DNA of 64,000 bases from Gerris lacustris (GCA_951217055.1 OX578281.1:15415344-15479343); one strand, 5' to 3'; counted from the stretch's first letter, positions 22,991 through 34,996 are shown. Numbers and translations: made by a program. The notes: generated by a model not told the origin, from the letters alone.

Positions 22991-23930
22991 CCCTTTCTCT
23001 TTTCCTACTTCATATTATCATATTCTTTTTTTTATAGCTACGTATCATCCCTATCCTCTACTATTGTTTCAATTTTTTTCACTTCTTTTTTCTCTATTCA
23101 TTTTAAATTTTAAATTCCCTTTTCTATCTACTCCCCCTATATTCATTGCTATTTATTATCCTTTTTTCACAACCTTATCCATAATCCTTCTGACCTAATT
23201 TACCATTCCCTTCACTTCATCTGCTTTTTTCTCATTTATTTATAAACCATATAATGATCTTCTTTTTTTTTTGTTCTATCTTTTAGAAAACAATCTTGTC
23301 TCCTCTTGTGTGCCCTGATTTTCCTAATCACCCTTGTTACCTTTGATTCGTTCTTTATCTATCAGATGTTTTCTTTTTTTTCAAAAAAAAAAAAATCTTG
23401 GAATAATCATCATTATATACAAATACCTCTTATTTTCCTACAATAATTCTTCACAAGTGTCCCTTGGTTTTCCTAATTACCTTATGAGTTTTATTATTAC
23501 TATTTTCGTTACCATTTTAACAATTTTTTTTCCCATGGTTGAAGAATAATTCTTACTAATTTACCACCTTTGATAATTCTGGATTACTTGTTTGTGAATA
23601 GTGGCCTTAGTTAGTGGAAAGATAAGTACAATTAAGTACGGTTATTTTTTTAAAAAATATTATAGTCCACCCATTGCGGGCATCATCAGATCTTGAGTCC
23701 ATAATTAAGTTTAAATTTTATATAATATGTTTTTAACAATTTAAAAGACAGTCAAAATAACAATATAAATAATTAAACATGATCCTCAGATCATCTGTGT
23801 TTCACAGCATAACCTTTGTTTTAAAAACAATTAACCAAAAGTTATATTTTACTCACCTTTTATAATCCTTTAACAAGTAATTTATTTTTACCATTTTCTT
23901 ACATATTTTCCTCCTTTGCCATTCATTTTT
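22991..23930. other. Pyrimidine-rich stretch with a degenerate hammerhead-like hairpin
   Basis: Long T/C-rich DNA without exons. At 23665-23689, on the minus strand, CTGATGA is followed by a CCCGCAATGGG hairpin. The second box is mutated (GGAC instead of GAAA). Confidence 0.45.
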
Positions 23931-23937
23931 TTCATGT

Positions 23938-24090
23938 TTTCCTAACCAGCCACCTCTCATGTCATGTTTTCCTAACCAGCCACCTCTCATGTCATGGTTT
24001 CCTAACCAGCCACCTCTTATGTCATGTTTTCCTAACCAGCCACCTCTCATGTCATGTTTTCCTAACCAGCCACCTCTCATGTCATGTTTT
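23938..24090 (+). repeat. 30-bp minisatellite, five copies
   Basis: The unit is CCTAACCAGCCACCTCTCAT plus GTCATGTTTT, starting at 23941, 23971, 24001, 24031 and 24061. The minus-strand frame MRGGWLGKHD repeated is only the repeat read in frame. Confidence 0.93.
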
Positions 24091-24127
24091 CCAAATATCT
24101 TAATGATTACTTTCTAATCAAACTGTT

Positions 24128-25086
24128 TTTACTTTCTCATATAAAGAAAAAGTATTGTTTTGACACGAAAAATCGATTTTGAGATTTTGATGGATTTACA
24201 CGTTTTGAGGTCCTTTTTTTTAAAAAAATAAAAAATAACTCACACAACTAAATGCATATAAAGAATTTATAATTATAACATTGTTTTTATAGGCAAGTAT
24301 AGTTTCTTGTTGGTCTTCGCCTTTTGTGGGAACAATTCACAATAATTATATGTTCACCTTTACAAGCGATCAAAACTGGGAAGCAGAGATTTTAGTTCTA
24401 TTTAATAACCAGTGTTGCCTCTTAACCTTCTTTTTTACTGCTTAACAATTTCCCTCCTTTTTTGCCACTTTACATTTTCCCTCCTTATTTTGCTACTTAA
24501 AAATATTACCCTCTTTTTTTCTACTTAACATAAAGCACTTAATAACTACTAATCGAATTATTCTTAATTAAGGATTGTTTTTAAAAATATATGCAATCAA
24601 AAAAGAATATGTATAATGTATAACCACATAACAAAACAGTATTGTCACAACACCTGTTTAGTTTACTTTATTTTATGATATAAAAAAACGGTCCGAGACA
24701 ACTCAGACAAATTTCTCATATACGAGTTTATAATTACTTAGCCCAGTGTTTTACATTTATTAGTTTTCAAATGTACATTTAAATATTATTGAACATTTCA
24801 TCAAAATTTATCATAAAAATGACTTCTCCTGGGCGGGGAATCGAACCCGGGCTCTCTCCATCAGCGTTTTAAGTTAATTTCTTAGGAACTAGATTTTCCC
24901 CGGGAAAACGGCTTATATCGTTGGATTCATATTCAAATGGACTACATTTTAGAATTTTTTAATCAAAATCGTCGGAACCGTTTTCGAGAAATAATTTGTA
25001 ACCTCAAAACGTGTAAATCCATCAAAATCTCAAAATCGAATTTTTGAGCCATCACAATACTTTTTCTTTATATGAGAAAGTAAAAA
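24128..25086. repeat. Inverted pair of R3 repeat copies
   Basis: The left fragment (24128-24216, + strand) and a longer inverted copy (about 24688-25086, - strand) share TTTTACTTTCTCATATAAAG, GATGGATTTACACGTTTTGA and, in the long copy, GTCCGAGACAACTCAGACAA. The long copy contains the B-box-like GGGTTCGATTCCCC (minus strand, near 24840). The pair could fold over about 80 bp. Confidence 0.8.
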
Positions 25087-25722
25087 ATAAAATCAAAGAA
25101 TTAGAACGGCAAAGGCTAAAAACATTAATTCATATTTTCATATTCTTCTCTTACGCATTATTTAGAGAGGGATAAAGAACTTTTAAGGAAGGATAAAATA
25201 AATAAATATGAGATATATAAATTGTAACGACTCACATGTTAGTATAGAAAGTGAAGATTACAAAATCATTTTCCTGTCTTCAAAGTATGAAAACGTCAAT
25301 GTGTGACAGATATGCCAATATTACCCTTACATTGTATACTGTCTGTCAGTATATTTCAGGGCTTTTTGTCGTTAAAAATGGAAAAATATATTGGTATCTA
25401 TGTTTACAAAATGATGTCAACATATTGGAATTATGTTTGATTTTTCTTGTTATTTTCCTTGCAATTTTCTTTTATTATAGTGAATTTTACCGCATACTTT
25501 ATATATTTTTCCCTTTTTAAATTGTTAACTTAATACAAGTAGAGTACGTTAGTAATTTCCGTCTAAATTTGTGGAAATTCCTCAAAGGTTAAAATTACGA
25601 ATAAAATCCGTATCTTTACAATTTAACTATAAATATATAATATAGTCTATATAATATGCTTAACTGTATGTATATGGAAGTATAAATTAATTAAAATAAG
25701 AATAACGTCAGAGAAATTCATT
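25087..25722. other. No gene seen
   Basis: AT-rich DNA; an 89-codon frame at 25251-25520 is hydrophobic by AT-bias and has no homology I recognise. Confidence 0.45.
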
Positions 25723-25796
25723 CTCCTGCGTAGCTTAGTTGGTAGAGCGCTATACTGGAAATATAGAGGCCTGTGGTTCAAATCCCAGCGCTGGAG
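25723..25796 (+). tRNA. tRNA-like gene or pseudogene, anticodon GGA
   Basis: A 74-base cloverleaf can be drawn. The acceptor stem is CTCCTGC/GCTGGAG with one mismatch. The D-arm has A-box TAGCTTAGTTGG. The anticodon stem is CTATA/TATAG with loop CTGGAAA (anticodon GGA). The T-arm has B-box GGTTCAAATCC, but a T is bulged in the stem. GGA would mean serine, yet the long variable arm of tRNA-Ser is absent. It is therefore probably a pseudogene or SINE head. Flanking CAGAGAAA and TTTCTCTG extend the pairing beyond the acceptor stem. Confidence 0.55.
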
Positions 25797-26054
25797 TGTA
25801 TTTTTCTCTGGTTGTTTCCCGTAGTTGTTAATAATTATAATTTGATTTAAATTAAAATTTAATCTTTCCTTAGTATAAATACTACCAAAATCGTAAAATA
25901 TGAATTTAAAATAAGAAGTATATATTTATAAAATATGAAAATAAATTAAGTGGAACTCATTTTTATAAGAAACTAATTGTATCTCTATATATTTAATTTT
26001 GAAATACAAACAAATAAATAAAAAAATAAAAAATAATCTATTTACACACATTAG

Positions 26055-26059
<5 letters not shown>

Positions 26060-26131
<72 letters not shown>
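26060..26131. repeat. TA microsatellite
   Basis: About 70 bp of alternating TA. Confidence 0.95.
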
Positions 26132-26134
<3 letters not shown>

Positions 26135-26555
26135 GTTAATTTTTATTAAACTTTTAAGTATATAAATTAGTATTCAGAATGTTCATTAAAAAAAAACCGT
26201 ATTTTGTATTCAATAGATGTTATAAAAAAAGGGGTTGGTGGTTTTTTTTTTTGTGTTAGTTAAAAACCTAATGAGATGTTTAGGAAAAATATCTGCTCCA
26301 TTTTTCCTTTTTCTCCCTTTCCCTTTTTCTGTTACCCCCTCCACTTTCCTCTACCCCCTCCCACCACTCAGGAGGCCTCCATTTTTCATTTTGGAAGTTT
26401 TCACAAAGCATACATAATGATGCCTTCCTCTTTAGACCTCTACCTGACAAGACTTCACAATGTTTTTTCCCTCCCTCTTTCTCTTCTACTTTATGCCTTA
26501 TTTTATGTATTTACTATTTATAATAAATATAATACATAAATATATTCCTTTTATT

Positions 26556-26558
<3 letters not shown>
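26132..26558. other. No gene seen; pyrimidine-rich
   Basis: A C/T-rich stretch at 26290-26390 gives incidental open frames. No exon structure recognised. Confidence 0.45.

Positions 26559-26628
<70 letters not shown>
26559..26628. repeat. TA microsatellite next to foldback element
   Basis: About 70 bp of alternating TA ending directly at the tip of the foldback element R4. It may have served as a TA-rich insertion target. Confidence 0.95.
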
Positions 26629-26631
<3 letters not shown>

Positions 26632-27159
26632 CAGGAGATAGCGTGCAAAAAAGTGTGCTATAATTTTGTGTACAAGGTAATCTTTTGGTGCCTTTTAAGA
26701 ACATGTGGTCGGCAAAGTTCGTCTGACCACTTTGATTTGAAGCAATATTTGAGCGGCCATGTCCCGCCCTTTTTTTGTGGACAATGTGATTTTCACGACC
26801 CTGAGTACGAACTTAGTAGACCAATAATCAAGTTGATGCGGTAGTTTGTCACTTAATAGGTTAGTTAGTCAAATACTACTCGAAATCAAAGAGATCACCT
26901 TTAAGTGACAAACTATCATCAACTTCATTTTGATCTACTAACGAATTTTGTACTCAGGATCACGATAGCCAAATTGTCCACCAAATTGGGCAGGACATGG
27001 TCGCTCTCCATCGGTTTTTTTTTCAAATACCTATTGCCAGGCTATGTCCCGCAGACAAATATTGCCGACCTCATATTCTTAAATGGCACTAAAAGATTAA
27101 ATTGTAAACAAAATTCTAGCTTGATGTTAGTCAGACATTTTTTGCATGCTATCCTGGAC
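26629..27159. mobile_element. Foldback element R4 with about 230-bp inverted arms
   Basis: The left arm (26629-26856) and right arm (26902-27159) are inverted copies joined by a loop of about 45 bp. The tips are GTCCAGGA and TCCTGGAC. Matching words run along the arms: TAATCTTTT, AAGAA, GGTCGGCAA, CCATGTCC, GTGGACAA, CCTGAGTAC, TAGTTTGTCACTTA. A TA dinucleotide flanks each tip, consistent with mariner-type target duplication. No transposase is encoded; the frames at 26653-26844 and 26905-27285 are arm sequence. Confidence 0.85.
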
Positions 27160-27486
27160 TACAAGAGCAATATTGCCAAAATAGACTTAATTCCGAATAT
27201 TTTAATTCAAATAATTTTCAACTTCAAGGATCATCATTATTTAATGATGTCCTCTTTTTATTTATTATTTAGTGATGACTCCTGAATAATCAGTTATTAT
27301 TATATTTTGTAATGTATATATTTTGTTAAGACAAGAATGCAGTTCGAAACAATTTAATTAATAAGTGTTAAATATAATAGATCCAAACAACAGATTATAT
27401 TTTATGATACTCTAATTCAATTGTATCTAAGGTTTACAATTGTTACTACCATTAAAAAATTCATCTCGTGAAAAAGGTAAAATAGC

Positions 27487-27897
27487 GTTTTTGTTCTCTA
27501 GAGATTGCGCCATGCGTCAATGCGTTAACCACTCGGTTTGTTTGTTCTCTAGAGATTGCTTCATTGCGTTAACCACTCGGTTTGATTGTTCTCTAGTGAT
27601 TGAGTCAATGCGTTAACCACTCGGTTTGTTTGTTCTCTAGAGATTGCGTCAATGCGTCAATACGTTAACCACTCGGTTTGTTTGTTCTCTAGAGATTGCG
27701 TCAATGCGTTAACCACTCGGTTTGTTTGTCCTTTAGAGATTGCGTCAATGCGTTAACCACTCGGTTTGTTTGTTCTCTAGTGATTGCGTCATTGCGTTAA
27801 CCACTCGGTTTGTTTGTCCTCTAGAGATTGCGTCAATGCGTTAACCACTCGGTTTGTTTGTTCTTTAGAGATTGCGTAAATGCGTTAACCACTAGGT
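27487..27897 (+). repeat. 44-bp minisatellite, about nine copies
   Basis: The unit contains GTTCTCTAGAGATTGCGTCA and ATGCGTTAACCACTCGGTTT. Spacing is mostly 44 bp, with longer units where GCGTCAAT is doubled. Confidence 0.93.
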
Positions 27898-28019
27898 CGC
27901 CGATCTAATAATATAGTCTAAATTATTTCTCTAAAAAATAGTATACAAGAATAATTCAAGTTCTATATTAACTTGAATGAGAATTTATGCAAACTTTAAG
28001 TATCAACTGAAGCAAAATT

Positions 28020-28682
28020 TGAATAGTTTTGCTTCCGAGCATACCAAAGGTAACAGAAGCTGTGTGATCTTTCTGAAGACCGAAGAAATATGATGTCTCC
28101 TATTTTAAAAATTCCAAGACAGAAATCCGTTTCAGACATCAGGGAATATTTTTCGTTCCATGTCTGTCTCTCGGTCTGTCGGTCTGTCTGTTGCTTAATT
28201 TGCGAACTAATGTAATATCTTAAAAACTACACGTCCGATTAATGAAATTTTGATGGTAGATCATCATTAGCCCATATTAGTGTCACTAAGGTCACCATTA
28301 TTAGTAGATGTTGGTCTCATATAAGTTTCAACCCTTCTACGTTGTTGTTTCTGCCGTTTGTTTCTCTTCCAGATGCGCACAAACATACATTTATTTACAC
28401 CTATATCTTCAAAATTACTTATCTGAATTTTATGAGACTTCGATGGTTTGTCGAAAGTATAGCTTGCATTTAGTCCCAAATTAATTTCAACCATCTGGGC
28501 TCTTTAAATTTTGCTAAATTGATACTTAACTTCGTGTGAAAAATCAAAACAAATTTGACAGATTTTAAAAAGGGGGGGGGGATTAAAGTAATTTGACAAT
28601 AATAAGTGTAAAAATAAAAAATCATCAAAGTATACGACGTAGGACGCGAAGAAGCTATGTGCTACACTAATTGGCAAATAAT
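28020..28682 (+). repeat. Dispersed repeat F1, copy 2
   Basis: The most complete copy. It starts near GCTTCCGAGCATACC and ends GCTATGTGCTACACTAATTG. It shares the CTTAAAAACTAC, CGTCCGATT and GGTTTGTCGAAAG phrases with the other copies. The terminus matches both ends of the small foldback at 34828-34996. Confidence 0.75.
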
Positions 28683-30104
28683 TAATAAATAAAATGATAA
28701 AACAATCGGCAGTCTCTAATTTGATAAATGAGGCAAAATTAATAAAGTTTTATTGTTTAAGGCCAACTTAAAACGTTTGTTTAAAGTTGGGTTCAAGGAG
28801 AAAACTTTAACACTTCTGGTAAACCTTAACGAGAGCTTGCGATGTCACCCAGGGTTTGAGCCAATAAGAAGGAGAAACTAAGGCATCCCTCTGACACAGT
28901 GCAAGAACGAGAGAGATAAAGTTACGCGCTTCAAAACACCGACGCCATTAAATTAATTAATTTTAGTCTGCTATAATAACCCTGGGACCTTTCCCGAAAT
29001 TCTGTTATCAATAGCTCCCCTGAGGGCCGCTAAGACTTCTCCCACTCCCAGTCTGCCCTCCAACTATTATTGTTAAACTTTGATACGGAACTTTAACGTA
29101 GACGCGACGTTTGATCTCGACTCTAGAAACTTTATATATACACTTCCCTTAACAATAAGCTTCATTTGAGAGAGGTGCCTTAACTAATTGCCTAGAATTT
29201 TAAATTCATCGATTTCCCCAATATCGATCATTGTTATAGTCGAACAAACGTTCTAATTATTAAACGAATCAAAACTTATATCAAGGGTTTGGTTAGTTTG
29301 TACATCGTATATTGTATATATTTACACAAAGACTTTGATATAATATCAAACTTGAACAGTGTTTACATTGGTCAAACCAATCTAGTTTATCCTTTGATCG
29401 TCGATGCATTCATCCCTTTCCGAAATTTCCCAATACACATCTCTCCAACTAGAAGGCTAACGTTGTATTAATAGTCATTTACACTGAATGAATTCACAAT
29501 CAAGAGAATTTGTTGGTCGACCGAGTTTTTAATTACACTTGAAATGATTCATCTTATTATAAGACTGTATTTCTTTTTTATATCATTTATAGGAGTGAAA
29601 ATACGAAATGCTTTTTTTACGAGTAAGTAGGTTACGTTAGAGCTAAAACTTAATTGTTTCTTCAAATATGACAAATTATTTTTATGCGATTAAATTAGAA
29701 TGTTTATAAAAAGTAAAGCCCACAATACTGGAAGTGGATGGTGGACCATTACAAATATCGTGCAATAGTGTGTAGTGTGGAGGCAACCAAAGATTTGTCA
29801 GATCTATGTATAATATGTATCTATGTTAATTGATTTAGATTTATTGTTATTGGACTACACTGCCTTTAGAATATTGAGTTCACAACTTTGTGATTATGCA
29901 AAAAACAGATTTTATTTATAAAACTAAAATAAATTATGATATCTAATTATAGCCTATTGCACAAAACATGTTGTCAGGCGTTGATATGGGTAGGTGTGCT
30001 GTAGGTAGGAGTACCCTATTTTACATTAACATGTTTTAACTACCTATCTTTTCTTTTAATCAAAATGCCATTTGTCCTACAGATTTCACCCATTATCTGG
30101 CAGG
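28683..30104. other. No gene recognised
   Basis: AT-rich DNA with a somewhat richer patch at 28830-29120. No reading frame with splice sites or domain similarity was found. Confidence 0.4.
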
Positions 30105-30590
30105 ATATCATACGACCTGTTCTTATACAAGCCCTACTTATACCGAATCTGATATATTCGTTAGTTTACAAAATAGGAAGCAACGTTTTGCAAGCCTACT
30201 CATACCGATTCTGACATATTCTTTAGTTAACAATATAGAAAAAAAAATTATACAAGCCCTACTTATACCGAATCTGACGTATTTGTTAGTTTACAATATA
30301 GGAAGCAAAGTTGTGCAAGCCAACCTATACTGAATTTGATCTTTCTTTAGTTTAAAATCTAGAATCAAAGTTATACAAGTCCTACTTATACCAAAGCTTA
30401 CATATTCGTTTGTTTACATTATAGGAATCAAAGTTTTTTATGCCTACTTATACCGAATCTGACATTTTAATAAGTTTAGAATGTAGAAAACAAAGTTTTG
30501 CAAGCGTACTTATACCAAATCTTATTTATTCTTTAGTTTAAAAAGTTGAAATCTAAGTTATACAAGCCCAACTTATACCGTTTTGTAACA
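30105..30590 (+). repeat. Diverged minisatellite of about 62 bp, eight copies
   Basis: The unit reads roughly CAAGCCTACTTATACCGAAT, then CTGACATATTC, TTAGTTTACAATATAGGAA and CAAAGTTTTG. Copies differ at many positions, so the array is old. Confidence 0.85.
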
Positions 30591-32555
30591 CATAATTTGT
30601 GTTACGGCTGCCATATTTTGGTACATATTATGTATGTCTCAGTGTTACATCCAATACATTATTTAAAATAATATGGATATAACGTTCCGACGATGTGTCT
30701 CATGTGTTTCATGTTCCCTCTAATTATTTTTGTCATCTGACTAGTGCTCTATTACTTAATTCAGTTCAAGTTATCTAAATTTGCATATTTTACTTGATTA
30801 AGGCACATTAAAACTAAGTGCATTTAACTTAGCATGATATAAACTAGTCGATAGATTTAGACAAATTAATTGTGTTTCACTTAAGTGATGACAAAGCAGT
30901 CTGAACTAAACGTACGCTTTTGAAGTTTATGACAGTAATTTGATTAATTTGAGTTTTCTTCGCTTGGGGGTAAATTCAACATAATCTCTGTACAACATAA
31001 CTTACAATGGTTCTCACTTGAACAGTTTAATTATAGACTATTATTTAATGTTAAATGATCGAAAACAGTTTGTGTTACAAAATGTTCTATTGTATTTTGG
31101 GTTTTGTTGAATCTAATCAATTTTGCTTTTTAAAAATGTATCTAAATATGAATTACTGCCTCAAAGTGCAATAATGATAAGCTTATTAACTTTAATAAAA
31201 ATTGGCTGTAAAATAAATACACTATACGATCACCGGATAAGCCAAAACTGATGGTTTATCCACACACTATATTAGTATACAGCAAGCTGTACGGTCTTCC
31301 AATGCGGCAACTCAGACTTCCCCTCTATTCTAAGTAGGAGTAAAGGGAAGAGGGGGTAGATTGGCGCATGTGCATTGTGTAAACCGGAGCCATACTGGAC
31401 GCATGACATCCACAAGCCACACTAAATGTTTGGAACAAGTTAGACTTGTTCTTACGGCGTCAAAAAGTCTTTCAGTCTCCAAACACATCGCTCGCCGAAT
31501 AGGCGACTGTATAACGTGTAGCGTCTTTAGAATTAATTTATTTGCCATAAAAATAGGCTTCGCTGTCCAATTCTTTTTTTATTATTATTATTCTTGTTAT
31601 AATATTATTTTGCGTAATACTCTAAATAATTTGTTAATATTTGTCCCTTGTTGAATTGATTCCATGTTAGTTTTGTCCCTTTCAGACCGAATGTCGAGAA
31701 GAAATTAATATAAGAGAAACTATATTTCAAGACTTAAAAGTATTCTAGTGCCTGGGATATCAGCCAAGGACTGCAGATACACAGTATGACGACGACAAAT
31801 TGGAAAGAGGGGGTGGAAAAAGAAAAGTAAAGAAATGTGTTCTGTGCCAGAGAGTTTAGAAGGAGAAAAAAAACTTATTTCTCGCGTTGAAATATTAGTC
31901 TAACTTTCTACTACTCAAGAGTTGCCAACATCCCACGAAAACCTCTTGATTTATTTTGAATAGTTGGTATATCTGATTTTCTTTTAATTTTATACGTGGT
32001 CATAATTTGCTGTGAGAGAGTGCTGAGAATAAGAAGTTTATCATAAGTTTTGGACTCTAACTTTGGAATTTTCCAATTTTTTTAAAATATTTTTTGCCCG
32101 GTGTTCTATTGTTGTATTTTAAATTAAATTTTTTAAGTTACTGCTTTGGACATTTTCTAAATTATTAATAATCCAATACAATTTCTCTTTATTTTACCTC
32201 TGCGACAATTGAATTTTAATGATCTCTGATTAACAATTTTTGGTTCTCTTGGTAAAATCATTGATGTGTTTAAACATTTGATAAATAAATTTATTGTCAA
32301 CCTAAACTTCAGAATTTTCTTCCATTGGATGTGTTTGTCTAACTGCATCTAGCTTTAATGAAATGAAAATAATTGCGATAAAGATGTAATCTGAAATAAA
32401 AGCATTTGAATTAAATTCAAGAAGCAACAGAATACTATTAAGACCTGTTGCAGTGTTCCTTGTTCCATTTGGTTGCAACTGATTATTTTCCCTTTAAATA
32501 TAAAAAAAAAAGAATTGATACATCTAATTAATTCTTATTGTTTGTTTTGTTCCAG
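30591..32555. other. No exon recognised; richer patch at 31270-31530
   Basis: The stretch directly upstream of the first recognised exon should be intron. 31270-31530 has higher G+C and two overlapping open frames (97 codons +, 72 codons -). Neither shows splice sites or known domains; it may be an unclassified repeat. Confidence 0.35.
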
Positions 32556-32810
32556 CTTTCTGTTTGGCGACGAGTAGCTTGGAAGATCTGTGTAACGATA
32601 TAGCCGGTGATGCCATCCTAATGAGTATGTTCAGGATGGATGGAGCTCCCGTCTCTTGCCCTTTCAAGAGTCCACCGTTTACTCTGATCTATAACAGAGG
32701 TTATGGTGATTGTAGCCAGCCAGCGTCCAGAGCTGATTCGTGCACTGTCGATACTAGACTCGTCCTCAGGTACCAGGCTTGCCCGGATATCATCGGCACC
32801 GAAGCAGCAG
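32556..32810 (+). CDS. Internal exon of cysteine-rich insect protein (DUF7042-type region)
   Basis: The acceptor TTTTGTTCCAG precedes 32556 and the donor GCAG|GTGACA follows 32810. The exon starts with the last two bases of a codon and ends with the first base of the next. Its 84 residues include six cysteines and the blocks MSMFRMDGAPVSCPFKSPPF, TLIYNRGYGDC and RLVLRYQACPDI. These match what I remember of insect proteins annotated only as DUF7042/7043/7045-containing, with conserved disulphide-forming cysteines, probably secreted or on the cell surface. No function is known to me. The upstream exons, including any signal peptide, were not found in the window. A MITE sits 40 bp after the donor. 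Confidence 0.85.
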
Positions 32811-32849
32811 GTGACAAATACATGCAATATATTTATAAGGAATAGCATA

Positions 32850-33062
32850 AACTGTCTTTCCACGTAAATTGAAATTACTTTAATAACAAAGCAGCTTTAA
32901 ATCTATAAAAGGCCATCAGTGCCTATTGCGGAAGAAAGAAAGTCACATTAGTAAAAAGATTTAATGAGAGGTTAGTCTACTTCATGTCGTAGGTCTTGGT
33001 AAAGTAATTTAATATGCTGCTATTATGATTAAAGTAATTTCAATTTACGTAGAGAGACAGTT
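32850..33062. mobile_element. 213-bp MITE with 35-bp inverted ends
   Basis: The left end 32850-32884 (AACTGTCTTTCCACGTAAAT...) and the right end 33028-33062 are inverted copies matching at 33 of 35 positions. It holds a decayed hammerhead-like hairpin at 32894-32919, related to the one at 46418-46445: both have AAAGCAGCTTT upstream and CATCAGTGCC downstream. No clear target duplication. Confidence 0.85.
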
Positions 33063-33138
33063 CGTGTTATTTATTTTAGATGATCTCCAAAGACGCCCCC
33101 ATACCTAAATACATTTATAGGCACTAAGTCTGCATAAT

Positions 33139-33431
33139 GGGGTTCCCTGTTCCCTGGTGGCCTCGCTATCATTAGTGTTTTGGAAATTGGAAGTTATGGG
33201 TTCGCTTCCCCTACCCTGCATCGCGATATAAATGGGCAGTTTCGTTTGCGATCAAAGAAAATAACTTTTACTAAATCTGTACAATGGGGTTCCCTGGTAG
33301 CATTGCTATCATTAGTGCTTTGGAAATTGGAAGTTATGGGTTCGCTTCCCGTACCCAAAAGCAGATCCGTTGTGTTCCAGCATCGCGATATAAATGGCTA
33401 GTTTCGTTTGCGATGAAAGAAAATAACTTTT
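33139..33431 (+). repeat. Tandem dimer of a tRNA-like SINE unit
   Basis: Two copies, starting at 33139 and 33286. Both contain GCTATCATTAGTG, TTTGGAAATTGGAAGTTATG and the B-box-like GGGTTCGCTTCCC. Both also end with CATCGCGATATAAATGG and AGTTTCGTTTGCGAT. The second copy has a 22-bp segment between B-box and tail that the first lacks. The 5' part resembles a decayed tRNA. Confidence 0.7.
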
Positions 33432-34015
33432 TGACATTTTCATGTCTTGGTATTGGCACATGAATTCGAAAAGCGTAACTAAAAGTAACGCTTAGAAACT
33501 TAGAAAAGTGTAACAGGGAGCTAGAAAGTTATAAGAGGTGTGCAATCCAGTCTCCAGCTGTAGGGCCTTCCCCTACCGCGCTTCGTAGGGCCGATGAAAG
33601 TCGAAAAGAGTTCCACTGCTACCAGGAAAATAGACCTGTTGCAGGAGGTAGTTCGTAGTTGCATAGTCTAGTCTAGTCTAGTCTAGAGTCTAGAGGGTTG
33701 TAGAGAGAGCCTTCAGCCTTCCCCCCGCGGGCTCGCCATCTTAGGGGCTACATCTTCTCCTTGCTTATTTTTATTTTTTTTTTTTTTTTGTTATACTATA
33801 TTTTTTTGTATTTATTATAAAAATATGGGTGAAGAAGCTAAAATATTACTTCTTAATAAACTTGAGAATAAGAAAAGTACTTTCTTTCTTTGTGCACAAC
33901 ATATGTTCGATTTAATTCCTAATATACAAACGCAAATATCTGCCCGCTCAATTTTTTTGACATTTACATGTCTTTACTTAGGCACATAAACTCGAAAAGC
34001 GTTACCAAAACACGA
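33430..34015 (+). repeat. Repeat pair flanking a GC-richer insertion
   Basis: The phrase TTTTTGACATTTTCATGTCT...GGCACATGAATTCGAAAAGCG at 33430-33480 recurs at 33952-34005 with changes. Between them are TCTAG microrepeats (33663-33690), a CCCCCCGCGGGC patch and a T-run (33774-33789). It may be one repeat split by an insertion. Confidence 0.5.
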
Positions 34016-34827
34016 CACCAAAAAGCCTTACATGAAAATGTCTCACTGTCTTGCAGACTCGTATGCAAGCAATTTTTCAAAAATGTGTATTTATTTAAGT
34101 ACAAAGGTACAAAACGTATTAGTATTAAAATATAAACTTAATGATATTAATTTACAGACTTAAAGGTAGCAATGAAACATTAGCTATTTCGATAATAGAA
34201 TGTTAGCCGCTTCATTGCTTCCAGAGCTTATATTATATAAATTACAGAAATACTACGTAGGCACTTTACCCGAGTGTTATGTGCTTACTAGATGGTTTGT
34301 TTTAATATAACAAGCTACTTAACTGAAGTGGAGTCCATCCGTTATGAATACCAATTGTACGGTAAATTCATTGCATATACAGTTATATAAGCCCATTGGA
34401 GGGTCTAAGTCCTAAGTCCTTCAAGTACTGCTTACTGTTTCACCACGGATTAATATTTATTACTGTTACCTCTTCATGATATTCTTTACTCATTCAAGTA
34501 TCTTTTGTTTGATTTCTATTAAGTTTAATTTTTCTCCATGTAGGATTTATGACAATGTCTAAATAAATACAACTTACATTTTAATAGTATAGTTATGTTA
34601 TGTGTAGTAACCAAAATACAGGAAAATCATAGGATGAAGTGTAAGGTTTGACATTTATTTAATCGGAAATACGTCATGTAATGTGTTAAATGAAAGAGGA
34701 AGCCCAGAGTACAATTACATATTTGGTTTCTTTTTGTACCAATTCATTTTGCCCAATGTGCCCTTGAAAATTGTATTTTTCGTGTCCCCTCCTCTATTTT
34801 TTTTGAAAAATCAACGAAAACAGTTTT

Positions 34828-34996
34828 CCAATTAGTGTAGCACATAGCTTTTTCGCTTCTTATTTCGTATACATTAATGAATTTAGACAGAAAAACCGGG
34901 AGAAAATTAAATAAATTGACAATGATTGGTTTTTAAAGCATAAAATTATTAAAGTATACGAAATAGGATGCGAGAAAGCTGTGCTACACTAATTGG
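34828..34996. mobile_element. 169-bp foldback MITE made of F1 termini
   Basis: CCAATTAGTGTAGCACATAG at 34828 and its inverse ending at 34996 are the F1 terminus in both orientations. Inner matches are CGAAATA and GTATAC. This is the non-autonomous form of repeat F1. Confidence 0.8.

Noticed and set aside
23853..24080. 75-codon minus-strand frame of MRGGWLGKHD repeats
   Set aside because: It is produced by a 30-bp minisatellite.
25723..25796. Calling a functional tRNA-Ser(GGA)
   Set aside because: There is no long variable arm, and the acceptor and T stems each have a defect.
26460..26663. 67-codon frame with IYIYIY repeats
   Set aside because: It is the TA microsatellite translated.
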